Below are positions 35,561 to 45,100 of a stretch of 64,000 bases of DNA, piece after piece. The notes below the pieces were generated by a model, which saw only the letters and a list, made by a program, of their open reading frames with translations, made no database searches and had not been told where the DNA came from. The DNA comes from Treponema sp. OMZ 798. Its GTDB lineage: Bacteria > Spirochaetota > Spirochaetia > Treponematales > Treponemataceae. The position numbers were made by a program, and so were the translations under genes. Within the stretch, counting starts at the first letter, position 1. Every line of letters begins with the position of its first letter. The stretch is taken from contig NZ_CP051305.1 in assembly GCF_024181385.1 (NCBI RefSeq), forward strand, positions 2,418,001 through 2,482,000, given 5' to 3'.

Positions 35561-36636
35561 GATTCAGTCCTATAGTTCAATGCCATTCTATTCCCGTTTT
35601 CATTAAAGATAAGAATTTTGTTTTTTAAAAATTCCAAACCGATTTTGTTTCCTGTATGTAAATTTAATTCAGGTGAAACATATAACTTAAATTCTTTGTT
35701 GGTGCATAAACAAGTTAGAATCTCGTCCTTTCCCATATTTTCCTTTAAAGATATGGAGGCATAAAAATCGGGCTTTTCATTATTTATTCGGATATCTTCC
35801 GGTCTTATTGCAATAAAAATATTCTTTAGATCCTCAACTTCACTGCCTATAGGAATATTACAATCAAGATCTTTTATTTTTAAAATTTTATTTTCTATGC
35901 AGGCTTCAAAAATATTTATCTCTATCATTCCGATAAATTTAGCTGCAAATAAATTAACGGGCTCTCTGTATATCTCGTTAGGACTTCCGAATTGCTGAAC
36001 CTCTCCTTTTTTTAGCAAAAGAATTTTATCCGAAATAGCGGAAGCTTCTTCTTGGTCATGAGTGACAAAGATTGTAGTTATTCCGAGCTCTTTTTGAATT
36101 CGCTTAATTTCTTCTCTGGTCTGAACTCTTAATTTTTTATCGAGATTTGATAAGGGTTCATCCATCAAAAGCACATCAGGATTTTTTATCAAGGCCCGGC
36201 CTATTGCAACCCTCTGCTGCTCCCCGCCTGAAAGGGCTCCCGGTTTTTTTGTCAATAAATTTTGAACCTCCAAAAAATTTGCAATCTTGTTTACCCTTTC
36301 CTTAATTTCAGTCTTGGGTCTTTTTTTTATCTTTAAAGGAAAGGCTATGTTATCAAAAGCTGTCATGTGAGGATAAAGCGCATAGTTTTGAAAGACCATG
36401 CCGATATTGCGCTTATCAACGGGAATTTTACCGATATCTTTATCATCAAAGCAAATAGTTCCTTCCGTTTGCTCGATAAGGCCTGCTATCATTTTTAATA
36501 TGGTAGTTTTTCCGCAGCCTGAGGGACCTAAAAAAGAAACAAGTTCCCCGTCTTCTATTGTGAGGTTTACATCTTTTACGGCAAAATCATTGCCTTCTTC
36601 AAAGCGCTTTGTCAAATTTTTTAGTGTTATTTTCAT
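35557..36636 (-). CDS. ABC sugar transporter ATP-binding subunit (MalK/UgpC type)
   Basis: A 359-aa ATPase: Walker A GPSGCGKTT, Q-loop MVFQNYALYPHM, signature LSGGEQQRVAIGRAL, Walker B LLMDEPLSNLD, H-loop FVTHDQEEA, followed by a TOBE-type C-terminal domain (~240-359; IRPEDIRI). First gene of the operon. Only one ATPase gene is present, so it would act as a homodimer. Its promoter must lie in 36637-36800, which I could not resolve with confidence. Confidence 0.94.
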   Translation of the reverse strand: MKITLKNLTKRFEEGNDFAVKDVNLTIEDGELVSFLGPSGCGKTTILKMIAGLIEQTEGTICFDDKDIGKIPVDKRNIGMVFQNYALYPHMTAFDNIAFPLKIKKRPKTEIKERVNKIANFLEVQNLLTKKPGALSGGEQQRVAIGRALIKNPDVLLMDEPLSNLDKKLRVQTREEIKRIQKELGITTIFVTHDQEEASAISDKILLLKKGEVQQFGSPNEIYREPVNLFAAKFIGMIEINIFEACIENKILKIKDLDCNIPIGSEVEDLKNIFIAIRPEDIRINNEKPDFYASISLKENMGKDEILTCLCTNKEFKLYVSPELNLHTGNKIGLEFLKNKILIFNENGNRMALNYRTES

Positions 36637-36808
36637 ACTATTTTAATGATGCTTAAGCATGGTAAATCTTATGTACAGTATATAGAAGAAGAATAAAAAG
36701 TCAATAGATATATTATAAAATTTATGAATTTATTAAAATTTATATTTGGATAAGCATCCTAAGAAAATATCAATTTACTCCGTCTGGTATTTTTCCGGCT
36801 TAAGTTAC

Positions 36809-36971
36809 TTTATACAAAATTGTGTCTTTATAATTTTAAGTCTTCTGACTCAAAAGAGGAGTTAAATAAACTTATGGCCTTTGCCGAAAACATTGGCCGG
36901 TAATAGACACAATCGTAAACCTGCTGGAACATACAAGCAAACCGGAGGATTTGTGCTGCTGTTGCGGATAG
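36809..36971 (+). pseudogene. Possible C-terminal gene remnant, frameshifted
   Basis: One frame reads LYNFKSSDSKEELNKLMAFA then ENIGR-stop; one base added near 36896-36902 continues it as VIDTIVNLLEHTSKPEDLCC plus CCG and a stop at 36971. A terminator-like hairpin follows at 37008. The pieces join smoothly and end in a Cys-rich tail, so this is probably the end of a decayed gene. I do not recognise the family. The rest of 36637-37060 shows no other gene. Confidence 0.4.
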
Positions 36972-37007
36972 ACACTAAAAAAAGATAATGTATTCCATTA
37001 AATTCTG

Positions 37008-37038
37008 AAGCACTTAAATTTTTTTTGGTGCTTTTTTA
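37008..37038 (+). terminator. Terminator-like hairpin
   Basis: Stem AAGCAC (37008-37013) with GTGCTT (37028-37033), T-rich loop, followed by T4. It follows the remnant at 36809-36971 and isolates the alcohol dehydrogenase gene. Confidence 0.55.
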
Positions 37039-37060
37039 TCGTTAAAAAATTATAAATATA

Positions 37061-37116
37061 TTGACAAAGACAGGGTTTTATTGTACCTTATTTATAGATA
37101 ATAAATTATCTATAAA
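37061..37116 (+). promoter_or_regulatory. Promoter and palindromic operator of the alcohol dehydrogenase gene
   Basis: TTGACA (37061-37066), 17-bp spacer, TACCTT (37084-37089). Directly after it is a perfect 11+4+11 palindrome, TTTATAGATAA-TAAA-TTATCTATAAA (37091-37116), covering the expected transcription start. It is well placed for a repressor. The regulator is unknown. AGGAG follows 6 nt before the ATG. Confidence 0.6.
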
Positions 37117-37140
37117 TAAATATTTTAATAGGAGTCCTCT

Positions 37141-38196
37141 ATGAAAGGTTTTGCAATGATAAAAATGGGAGAAACAGGCTGGATTGAAAAAGAAAACCCT
37201 GTTTGCGGCCCTCTTGATGCAATTTGTAAACCGCTTGCACTTGCTCCGTGTACTTCTGATGTACACACCGTATGGGAGGGTGCTATAGGCGAGAGACATA
37301 ACATGATTTTGGGACATGAAGGCTGCGGCGAGATCGTCGAAGTCGGTTCCTTAGTAAAAGATTTTAAACCCGGAGATAAGGTCTTGGTTCCTGCTATCAC
37401 ACCGGATTGGAACTCGTTAGAGGCACAAGGCGGATATTCAATGCATTCCGGAGGAATGCTTTCAGGCTGGAAGTTTTCAAATTTCAAAGATGGGGTATTC
37501 GGTGAATATTTTCATGTAAATGATGCCGACGGAAATCTTGCCCTCATCCCGGAAGGGGTTAAAATTGAACACGCCCCGATGCTTTCTGATATGGTTCCTA
37601 CCGGTTTCCATGGAGCCGAGCTGGCTGATATACAATACGGGGATTCCGTACTCATTATAGGAATAGGCCCTGTAGGACTTATGTCGGTTGCCGGTGCAGC
37701 TTTGAGAGGTGCATCCAGAATTTATGCAGTCGGCACCCGCCCTGCCTGTATCGAAGCGGCAAAATTTTACGGTGCGACTGATATTATAAGCTATAAAAAT
37801 GGACCAATTGATGAACAAATTCACGAGCTCACACATGGAAAAGGCGTGGACAAGGTAATAATTGCCGGAGGTACAGTTGATACCTTTGAAGAAGCTATAA
37901 AAGCCATGAAACCGGGCGGAAAAATAGGGAACGTAAATTATCTCGGTTCAGGTGTATCCGTTAAAATTCCCCGTATTGAATGGGGTGTCGGTATGGGACA
38001 TAAGCAGATTAACGGAGGTTTGATGCCAGGCGGAAGGCTACGCATGGAAAAGCTTAGCAGTCTAGTATCTGTCGGAAAACTCGACCTGTCAAGGTTAATC
38101 ACTCATAAATTCCAAGGCTTTGAAAATGTTGAAAAGGCTCTTTACCTTATGAAAGATAAGCCTGCAGACTTGATAAAGCCTGTAGTTATTATCTAA
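37141..38196 (+). CDS. adh: NADP-dependent secondary alcohol (isopropanol) dehydrogenase
   Basis: A 351-aa zinc alcohol dehydrogenase, very like the Thermoanaerobacter brockii and Clostridium beijerinckii enzymes that interconvert secondary alcohols and ketones. The catalytic zinc ligands are Cys37 (APCTSDVHTV), His59 (LGHEGCG) and Asp150 (LSDMVPTGFHG). The nucleotide fold has GIGPVGLMSVAGA, and GTRPACIEAAKFYG has the NADP-type Arg (Thr in place of the usual Ser before it). The four-Cys structural zinc lobe is absent, as in that subfamily. Own promoter with operator upstream and terminator downstream, so monocistronic. Clostridial similarity suggests acquisition by transfer. Confidence 0.92.
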   Translation: MKGFAMIKMGETGWIEKENPVCGPLDAICKPLALAPCTSDVHTVWEGAIGERHNMILGHEGCGEIVEVGSLVKDFKPGDKVLVPAITPDWNSLEAQGGYSMHSGGMLSGWKFSNFKDGVFGEYFHVNDADGNLALIPEGVKIEHAPMLSDMVPTGFHGAELADIQYGDSVLIIGIGPVGLMSVAGAALRGASRIYAVGTRPACIEAAKFYGATDIISYKNGPIDEQIHELTHGKGVDKVIIAGGTVDTFEEAIKAMKPGGKIGNVNYLGSGVSVKIPRIEWGVGMGHKQINGGLMPGGRLRMEKLSSLVSVGKLDLSRLITHKFQGFENVEKALYLMKDKPADLIKPVVII

Positions 38197-38217
38197 AACA
38201 TTTCCTGAGTTTTTATT

Positions 38218-38248
38218 AAAAGGCTGCCCAAGACAGGCGGCCTTTTTT
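38218..38248 (+). terminator. Terminator after the alcohol dehydrogenase
   Basis: AAAAGGCtGCC / GGCgGCCTTTT stem with a 7-base loop and T6 tail. Confidence 0.75.
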
Positions 38249-38285
38249 CACACAGAATTAAACTGTAAAAGATTAGAGGTGCCAG

Positions 38286-39200
38286 ATGAAAATTTTAGTT
38301 ATTTCTGGTTTTTTAGGAGCAGGTAAAACGACATTTATTCAAACCCTTTCAGAAAAAACCGGTAAAACTTTTGCCGTTATGGAAAATGAGTACGGCAGCA
38401 CAGGAATAGACGGAAATATCTTAAAACAGGATAGATTAAAGGTTTGGGAATTAACGGAAGGCTGCATTTGTTGTTCTCTAAAATCGGATTTTGCTTCTTC
38501 AATTTTGACTATTGCAAATACGGCCGATCCCGAATATTTGGTAGTGGAGCCTACAGGAGTTGGACTTTTAAGTGCCGTAATGAATAATATTTCTAAGATA
38601 GAATATGAACGTATAAGACTGTTGGAGCCTATAACCATTGTGGATGTTCATTGTGTTGACTCTTATTTAAAAGAGTTTAGAGAATTGTATACCGATCAAA
38701 TAAAAAATGCTTCGCAAATCATTCTTTCAAAAACTGAAACTGTGTCAGAAAACGAGATCAGCTGTATTGTTAGAATTTTAAGAGACCTAAACCCTCAGGC
38801 TAAGATTACCTCAGAGCCTTATAATACTCAAAAACCGGAATGGTGGAATAGCTTCTTTGAAAATTTATATAATAAAAATAAAGCAGAACTAGCGGCTGAA
38901 CCGATGCATAGTTCCGATTTGGAAAATACAGGCTTTGACAATATTAGGATAAACAGTGTAAACGAATTATTGGAAGTACTTGCAGCCCTTATGTACGGTT
39001 TTTTTGGAACTGTTTTCAGGGCTAAAGGCTATGTACCTATCAGCGGACAATGGACTAAATTTGATGTAGTCAACAAACAATATAGAGTCAGCCTTTGCAA
39101 TAAGATGCCCGAATCCAAGGTTATAGTAATAGGCCGTAACTTAGACTATGGCCTGCTGAGAACAGCCTTTAATGTGAACCCTGAAATAGATATATTATAA
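38286..39200 (+). CDS. CobW/G3E-family GTPase (COG0523)
   Basis: A 304-aa P-loop GTPase: Walker A ISGFLGAGKTTFIQTL, the metal-binding CxCC motif in EGCICCSLKSD, Walker B-like VVEPTGVG, and the base motif LSKTE. C-terminal CobW_C domain (~215-300). COG0523 proteins act as metal chaperones, often for zinc or cobalt. Here it sits directly before a ferric-type binding-protein gene, so a metal-homeostasis role is likely. AGAGG precedes the ATG. Confidence 0.88.
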   Translation: MKILVISGFLGAGKTTFIQTLSEKTGKTFAVMENEYGSTGIDGNILKQDRLKVWELTEGCICCSLKSDFASSILTIANTADPEYLVVEPTGVGLLSAVMNNISKIEYERIRLLEPITIVDVHCVDSYLKEFRELYTDQIKNASQIILSKTETVSENEISCIVRILRDLNPQAKITSEPYNTQKPEWWNSFFENLYNKNKAELAAEPMHSSDLENTGFDNIRINSVNELLEVLAALMYGFFGTVFRAKGYVPISGQWTKFDVVNKQYRVSLCNKMPESKVIVIGRNLDYGLLRTAFNVNPEIDIL

Positions 39201-39288
39201 AATTTATATATATATCTATTTTTTATATATATTGACTATTTTAGCTTTTTGGTGTAACTTATCGGTAATTATTTTTATGGAGGGCAAA

Positions 39289-40305
39289 ATGAAAAAGATT
39301 ATTTTTGCTGCACTGTTTTTATTACTTGCAAGTACTCTTGTATTTGCAGCCGGTTTTTCTGAAAAGGAATCAAAAGATTTTTCGGGCAGAACCTTAAATG
39401 TGGTTACAACAAGTGCTTACAAGGAACTCTTTGATGCCTTTACTGCAAAAACAAAGGTAAAAGTCGAGTTTCTTTCGATGTCGAGCGGAGAGGTTTTGGC
39501 AAGAACAAGGGCCGAGGGCAAACCTATGTACGATGTCTGGTTCGGAGGCGGAATTGATGCCTTTATGTCAGCAAAGGAAGAGGGCTTTTTAGAAAACTAT
39601 GTTTCTCCCAACTCAAAGGATATTCCTGCCAAATATAAGGATCCGGACGGAGCTTGGATTGCAAAAGGAATCACGGTTGTAGGTTTTATTGGAAACAAGG
39701 ATGTCTTAGCCGAAAAAAATCTTCCCATGCCAAAAACTTGGGCTGAGCTCGCAGATCCAAAATACAAGGGCGAGGTTATTATGAGCGATCCTTCAATTTC
39801 GGGTACGAATTACGGCGCTGTAAAGGGCTTACTCGATCTTTTCGGTGAAGAAAATGGTTGGGCATATTTTGAAAAATTAAATGCAAATATTCCCTTTTTA
39901 GGTAAGAGAGGAAAGGACCCTCAAGAAAAAACCGCTCAAGGCGAATTTGCCGTAGGTATTATTCCTGCTGATGAAAAAGCTTTCAAACTTGCTGACGATA
40001 AAAACCTGATTGTGGTATATCCGGATGACGGAATCCCGTGGGTACTGGAAGGAACCGCTATCTTTAAGGGCCGCCAGAACCTAGACATAGCAAAGGCCTT
40101 TATAGACTTTATTCTTACAAAGGAAGCTCAGGAAATTATTGCAAGATATGATGGAAAAGATTCCGCCCAACTTGTAAAACCCGGTGTTAAGGGGCTATCA
40201 TTGGGCTTGCCGAAAGATAAGCTTATAAAGGAAGATTTAAGCACCTTCGGAAAAGACAGGCAAAGAATCTTATACAAGTTTGCTTCGCTAAGACCTAAAA
40301 ACTAA
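39289..40305 (+). CDS. ABC transporter periplasmic binding protein (ferric/phosphonate type)
   Basis: A 338-aa binding protein with signal peptide MKKIIFAALFLLLASTLVF then AAGFSEKE; no clear lipobox. The body fits the Fbp/Afu/PhnS cluster: LNVVTTSAYKELFDAFTAKT, YDVWFGGGIDAFM, GVIMSDPS-like segment and DGIPWVLEGTAIF. The start is set at 39289, with GGAGGG 5 bp upstream. The matching permease and ATPase genes (42501, 44147) come 2.2 kb later, beyond an inserted block. Ferric iron is the best guess; phosphonate or thiamine cannot be excluded. Confidence 0.85.
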   Translation: MKKIIFAALFLLLASTLVFAAGFSEKESKDFSGRTLNVVTTSAYKELFDAFTAKTKVKVEFLSMSSGEVLARTRAEGKPMYDVWFGGGIDAFMSAKEEGFLENYVSPNSKDIPAKYKDPDGAWIAKGITVVGFIGNKDVLAEKNLPMPKTWAELADPKYKGEVIMSDPSISGTNYGAVKGLLDLFGEENGWAYFEKLNANIPFLGKRGKDPQEKTAQGEFAVGIIPADEKAFKLADDKNLIVVYPDDGIPWVLEGTAIFKGRQNLDIAKAFIDFILTKEAQEIIARYDGKDSAQLVKPGVKGLSLGLPKDKLIKEDLSTFGKDRQRILYKFASLRPKN

Positions 40306-40316
40306 AGAAAAAAAAC

Positions 40317-40353
40317 AATCACCGGTTTAATATAAAAATCGGTGATTAGTTTT
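40317..40353. terminator. Bidirectional terminator
   Basis: Stem AATCACCG (40317-40324) / CGGTGATT (40340-40347), with A-runs on its left and T6 on its right, between two converging genes. Confidence 0.75.
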
Positions 40354-41921
40354 TTAGTATACATTATAAATTTTATCCGTTAAAATAATCGAAACACAAT
40401 TCTTAGTTTTGATATATTGTTTTTCACTTTCATTATGAGAGATATAAAAAACGGTTTTGCCTTTTTCAACCTTATCAAAAAGTATATCTATGAGGTGTTT
40501 TTTATTTTTCATATCCAAGTGAGCGGAAATTTCATCAATAAGATAAATATCTTTATTAGAAAATTCAATACGCAATAGCTCAATTAATAATTTTTCACCG
40601 GAACTCAAATTTTCTGAAGCCCAGTCAAATTTTCTTTTAAAGCCTCCCAATTGTTTTACTATATCCTGTATTTTTTCACTTTTACAATTAATTATTAAAT
40701 CTTTATCAATATTAGAGGATAGCATAATATTTTCCAAAACCGTTCCTGAAATAATTAAGGCTTCAGGACTATGATACGAAACAGAAAAATTTATATTATC
40801 CTTACGGAGAATCGTTTTACTTTCTTCCTGCGTATTTATTTTTATATTTAGAATTCCTGCAAAATTTTTAAGCAAACTTGATTTACCTATTCCGTTAGCC
40901 CCTTCAATTAAATAAAATGCAGGCTTATTAAAATAGAGTTCATATTCACTTTTTGAAAATAAAATGCCGTTTTCAGCCGTATTTTCTTTATACCCATTTA
41001 AAAATAAAAATATTTTTTGTATTGAGGCTCTTTTTGAGCTTATAAGAATAATGGAATTCAAGATATTTGAAACGGGAGCAAAGATATTGCCAATCATCAA
41101 TTGAATAGCTAAAAAGCCGCCTATTGAAGGAGCGGCAGATTTGTTTTCAATCACAAAAAAGAAGGCTGCAATTACTTGTGTAAGGATGGTAATAAGTCTT
41201 AAAATATTTTTCCCAAACTGTTCGGCTCTTGCAGCTTGCACGGAAATACTATAAAACCCCTTATTAAGCACACCGAATTCTTTTTGCATATATTCATTGT
41301 GTTTATTTGCATAAATATAAGAATATCGCTCATGGATATAAACAATAAAATCCTGTTTTTCTTTTAATTTCTCTCTGCTTATTTTACTAAGTACCGAATT
41401 CTTTTTTGAAATAACCAAGGCTATTATAATATTTGTAAAAGAAGCTATTATACATAATAAAAATATATTTAAAGATTCTATTTTAATATAGCGTAAAGCA
41501 AAAGTTAAAAATAAAATTTCCACAATTAACTTAGGATAAAATTGCGTTATATATGCGAAAAAAGAATTTATATCATTATTCAAAAGTGTAATAATTTCTC
41601 CCGATGAATAACTTATACTTTTGACAGGTTTCTCCGTTTGATATTTATAAAATACCGTATCGGATATAAAATAATATATTTTTTCAAGTAAACGAGTTAA
41701 AACCGAAATAGACAATATACAAAAGATAAAATCACAACAGAAAAAATTATGAGAAAGAGATAATCAGATAATTTAATATTCGGCAAATTAAACAGTTTAT
41801 CTATAAATTGTTTAACCATAATAGGTTCAAAATAAATAAGTAAATTTTGCAAACCTAATAGGATAAATATCCATAGATCATAAAAATATATTTTTTTATA
41901 AAATAGTTTTGCTCGATGCAT
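40354..41921 (-). pseudogene. Stand-alone ABC exporter, frameshifted
   Basis: An exporter of ~527 residues in two frames: 41921-41697 (74 codons, MHRAKLFYKKIYFYDLWIFI) and 41715-40354 (453 codons, opening SISVLTRLLEKIYYF). One extra T in the T4 run (plus strand A4, 41721-41724) joins them as VVILSFCILSISVLTRLLEK. The ATPase part has Walker A EGANGIGKSS, signature LSSGEKLLIELLRIE and Walker B IYLIDEISAHLD; Asp-Glu is followed by Ile rather than Pro. No partner gene or cargo gene is next to it. It sits inverted inside the ferric-type importer gene set. Confidence 0.75.
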
Positions 41922-41950
41922 AGCGTTTATTCTTTATTTTACGGTTTTTT

Positions 41951-41979
41951 ATTATAAAAACTTACTGAATATATGTCAA
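41951..41979 (-). promoter_or_regulatory. Promoter of the stand-alone ABC exporter
   Basis: Minus strand: TTGACA (41974-41979), 17-bp spacer, TATAAT (41951-41956); both perfect. It lies ~30 bp before the ATG at 41921. Confidence 0.7.
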
Positions 41980-42069
41980 TATCGGTATCACATAATTGTC
42001 AACAGCCTTGTTGTCAGGTTAAGCAGTTTTTAGATTTTCCACGAGTTTAAGATATAACCTTATTCTTAC

Positions 42070-42296
42070 TTATATCTTCTTACAACAGTGATGGCAAGGC
42101 CTAACCAGTTTTCTGTTCAGCGTATGGGCTTTTTTGTTTGCTTCTTCATAGGTTACAAACGGCCCCACCAACGCCCATTTTTATCTCCCAGTGTTCCACG
42201 GCCGGTGCCTTCACCGTGATTACAAAATTGGCATGTTCCATAATGAATTATGGCTTTATCAGATGCTACCCAATTTTCATAGATATAAAAGGCCAT
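42070..42296 (-). pseudogene. Small Cys-rich protein gene, frameshifted
   Basis: Starts MAFYIYENWVASDKAIIHYG then TCQFCNHGEGTGRGT and reaches NGRWWG; the frame then breaks at C4 (42163-42166). One more base gives GPFVTYEEANKKAHTLNRKL and VRPCHHCCKKI. The restored ~75-residue protein has a CxxC near the middle and another Cys pair at the end, a probable zinc ribbon, as in small uncharacterised bacterial proteins of this kind. AAGGAGAG lies before the ATG. The remaining spacer 42297-42500 shows no gene. Confidence 0.6.
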
Positions 42297-42500
42297 AGTT
42301 TTTCTCTCCTTGCAATTTACAAAATGAGTATAGCTGTCCCGTAAGCTAAAAATCGCTCAAGCATATATTTATATTAAGTCAAAACCTAGAATCTGTCAAG
42401 CCTGAGTAAAACGGGTTTCCTGTATCAATCACCTAAAATTTATTCCATATCATATACTAGTAAATTTATTAAAAATAATATAGACTTATAGGATAATTTA

Positions 42501-44123
42501 ATGAAACAGCAACAGCTTAAAAGAAATTATAACGGCCTTATAGACTATATCCTCATATTAAGCTTAATTTTAGGTATTTTTATATTTATAGCCCTGCCTT
42601 TTTTTTATGTATTTAAAGAAAGCCTTGTTATAAATGGACACCTTAGCTTTGAGCTTTTTGAAGATGTGTTTAAAAATCATCTTCATCTTTTAAAAAATTC
42701 CTTATCGGTAGGACTTTATACGACGGTTTTAACGGCAATCGCAGGGATAAGCACAGCCTTGTTTTCTTATATGATGCCTAAAAAAATAAAACGCCTGATT
42801 TTTTTAATTTTAGCTGTAACGATGATAAGCCCGCCCTTTGTAACAGCCCTCAGTTATATAAACCTCTTTGGAAGGAGAGGCCTTGTTTCTTATTATCTTT
42901 TAGGTATTTCAAAAAGTCCGTACGGAATTACCGGCATTGTGCTGATGCAGTCTTTAAGTAATTTTTCTTTAGCGGCTTTAATCTTAATCGGGTTTTTAAA
43001 TAATTTGGATAGATCTCAATTGGATAGTGCCCGCAACCTCGGAGCAAAGACAAACCGCCTGATTATCGATATAATTCTTCCCTTTCTTTTTCCTGCAATC
43101 AAATCGGTTATGCTCTTAACTTTTTTGCGAAGTTTGTCGGATTTCGGAACTCCTGCAATCATAGGAGGCTCTTTTAATGTGCTTGCAACCGAAAGCTATT
43201 TTGCAGTAATAGCTCAAGGCAACTTAGGTAAGGCTTCCGCAATAAATGTGCTTCTTTTAATTCCTGCAATTATTATTTTTATTCTTTATCAAAAAAGTTT
43301 TAAAAATATTTCCATCTCTTCACACGGTACGGCCACGTCAGAGATTGAAATAAAAAGGCAGGGAATTCTTTTTTATCTTATAAGCATAATTGCCGTTTTC
43401 TTTTTATTATGGATAAGCATTCAATATTCTTCCATTATATTATCCGCATTTACAAAAATGAAAAAAGGGAAAATGATTTTTACCTTTGCAAATATTTTAG
43501 AAACAAGAGATCATATTACAAGCACAGTTATAAGGAGCATAGTCTACAGTCTTATCGCTGCAGGCGGAGGAAGCATAATCGGTTTGCTTATCGCTTATTA
43601 TAAACAAATAAGAAAAATAAAGTTAATGCAGGCTGTAGATTTTGTTGCAACTCTTCCCTATATAATTCCGGGAACTTTTTTCGGACTCGGTTATTTATTG
43701 GCCTTTAATTCAAAACCATTAATGCTGACAGGAACGGCAGCGATAGTTGTTTTAAATATACTATTTAAACAGCTGCCATTTTCTACAAAGATAGGGAATG
43801 CGGCAATGGAAGAAATAAACATCGACACTTTAAATTCGATCAGAGATTTAGGCGGTAAAAGAATGAACGAGATTACCGATGCAGTTATTCCGTTAAGTAA
43901 AAATGCACTTGGAGTTTCTTTTATAAACGGATTTACAACTACGATGACAACAATAGGCTCAATTATTTTTTTGGTATATCCGAGTCAAAAAGTTTTAACC
44001 CTTGTTATGTTCGATGTAATTCAAAGCGGGTATTACGAAATAGGTTCCGTCATTGCCTTGCTTATAATTATAATTTGTTTAATTGTAAATTTAATTTACT
44101 TTTTAGTTTTAAAGAAAAAATAA
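42501..44123 (+). CDS. ABC transporter permease, fused double domain (FbpB type)
   Basis: A 540-aa permease with two homologous halves, each with about six helices, as in ferric iron permeases FbpB/SfuB. EAA motifs: LDSARNLGAKTNRLIIDIILPFL (first half) and LNSIRDLGGKRMNEITDAVIPLS (second half). It would pair with the binding protein at 39289 and the ATPase that starts 24 bp downstream. The Shine-Dalgarno sequence (TAGGATA) is moderate. Confidence 0.9.
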   Translation: MKQQQLKRNYNGLIDYILILSLILGIFIFIALPFFYVFKESLVINGHLSFELFEDVFKNHLHLLKNSLSVGLYTTVLTAIAGISTALFSYMMPKKIKRLIFLILAVTMISPPFVTALSYINLFGRRGLVSYYLLGISKSPYGITGIVLMQSLSNFSLAALILIGFLNNLDRSQLDSARNLGAKTNRLIIDIILPFLFPAIKSVMLLTFLRSLSDFGTPAIIGGSFNVLATESYFAVIAQGNLGKASAINVLLLIPAIIIFILYQKSFKNISISSHGTATSEIEIKRQGILFYLISIIAVFFLLWISIQYSSIILSAFTKMKKGKMIFTFANILETRDHITSTVIRSIVYSLIAAGGGSIIGLLIAYYKQIRKIKLMQAVDFVATLPYIIPGTFFGLGYLLAFNSKPLMLTGTAAIVVLNILFKQLPFSTKIGNAAMEEINIDTLNSIRDLGGKRMNEITDAVIPLSKNALGVSFINGFTTTMTTIGSIIFLVYPSQKVLTLVMFDVIQSGYYEIGSVIALLIIIICLIVNLIYFLVLKKK

Positions 44124-44146
44124 TTTTTAAAACAAACGGAGGCTTT

Positions 44147-45100
44147 ATGTATCTTGAATTGAAAAACTTAACAAAAACATATAAAGAAAAAAATGCAGTA
44201 AAAAATATCAGTTTCAATCTTGAAAAAGGAAAACTCCTCTGTCTTTTAGGTCCTTCCGGCTGCGGAAAAAGTACGGTGCTAAAATCGATAGGAGGCTTTT
44301 TAAAACCAGACAGCGGAAAAATAATTCTTGACGGTAAAGAAATTACAAATGAACTGCCTGAAAATAGAAATGTTTCTACGGTCTTTCAATCTTACGGACT
44401 TTTTCCTCACATGAATGTTTTATCGAATATTATTTACGGTTTAAAATTTAAAAAAATGACTAAGAGTGAGCGTATAGAAGCCGGAATGAAGATGATAAAA
44501 ACAATGGGCTTATCGGGTTATGAAAAAAAACATATAAGCGAACTTTCCGGCGGAGAACAGCAGAGGGTCGCCCTTGCGCGCAGTTTGATTATAAAACCCA
44601 AACTTCTTTTATTGGATGAGCCCTTGAGCAATTTGGATGCAAAATTAAGAATCAATATGCGTAAAGAGATAAAACAAATTCAAAAAGAGTTTAATATTAC
44701 CACAATCTTTGTTACCCATGATCAAAGCGAAGCCTTTGAAATTGCCGACAAAATTATTTTGATGAACAATGGAGAAATTATTCAGGAAGGAACAGCCGAA
44801 GCTCTTTATAATAAACCTGCAAATGAATTTGCTCTTGACTTTATCGGTGCAAACAATAAAATAGAAAACTCATATATCAGGCCCGAAAAAATAAGGGTAT
44901 TTAAATCCTTACCGGAAGATGAAGACTCTACCGGCTTTCAAACAGCCGAAATAACAAATATTATTTTTAAGGGTGAGATGCTGGAACTTTTTCTTAAAAC
45001 TGAAAAAGAAGAATTAAAGGCTTTTGTTTTAAATAACGATTGTAATTATCAAAAAAATGAAAAAGTTTACATCACTTATATTAAGGAGAATTTAAATTGA
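44147..45100 (+). CDS. ABC transporter ATP-binding protein (FbpC type)
   Basis: A 317-aa ATPase: Walker A GPSGCGKST, Q-loop TVFQSYGLFPHM, signature LSGGEQQRVALARSL, Walker B LLLDEPLSNLD, H-loop FVTHDQSEA, then a short TOBE-like end. The start is set at 44147, with CGGAGG 4-9 nt upstream; the longer frame from 44075 overlaps the permease and adds no domain. The stop overlaps the TTG start of the glycosyltransferase gene. Confidence 0.92.
   Translation: MYLELKNLTKTYKEKNAVKNISFNLEKGKLLCLLGPSGCGKSTVLKSIGGFLKPDSGKIILDGKEITNELPENRNVSTVFQSYGLFPHMNVLSNIIYGLKFKKMTKSERIEAGMKMIKTMGLSGYEKKHISELSGGEQQRVALARSLIIKPKLLLLDEPLSNLDAKLRINMRKEIKQIQKEFNITTIFVTHDQSEAFEIADKIILMNNGEIIQEGTAEALYNKPANEFALDFIGANNKIENSYIRPEKIRVFKSLPEDEDSTGFQTAEITNIIFKGEMLELFLKTEKEELKAFVLNNDCNYQKNEKVYITYIKENLN

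Noticed and set aside
37125-37836. Two long minus-strand frames opposite the alcohol dehydrogenase gene
   Set aside because: They mirror the codons of a well-conserved plus-strand gene and have no domains.
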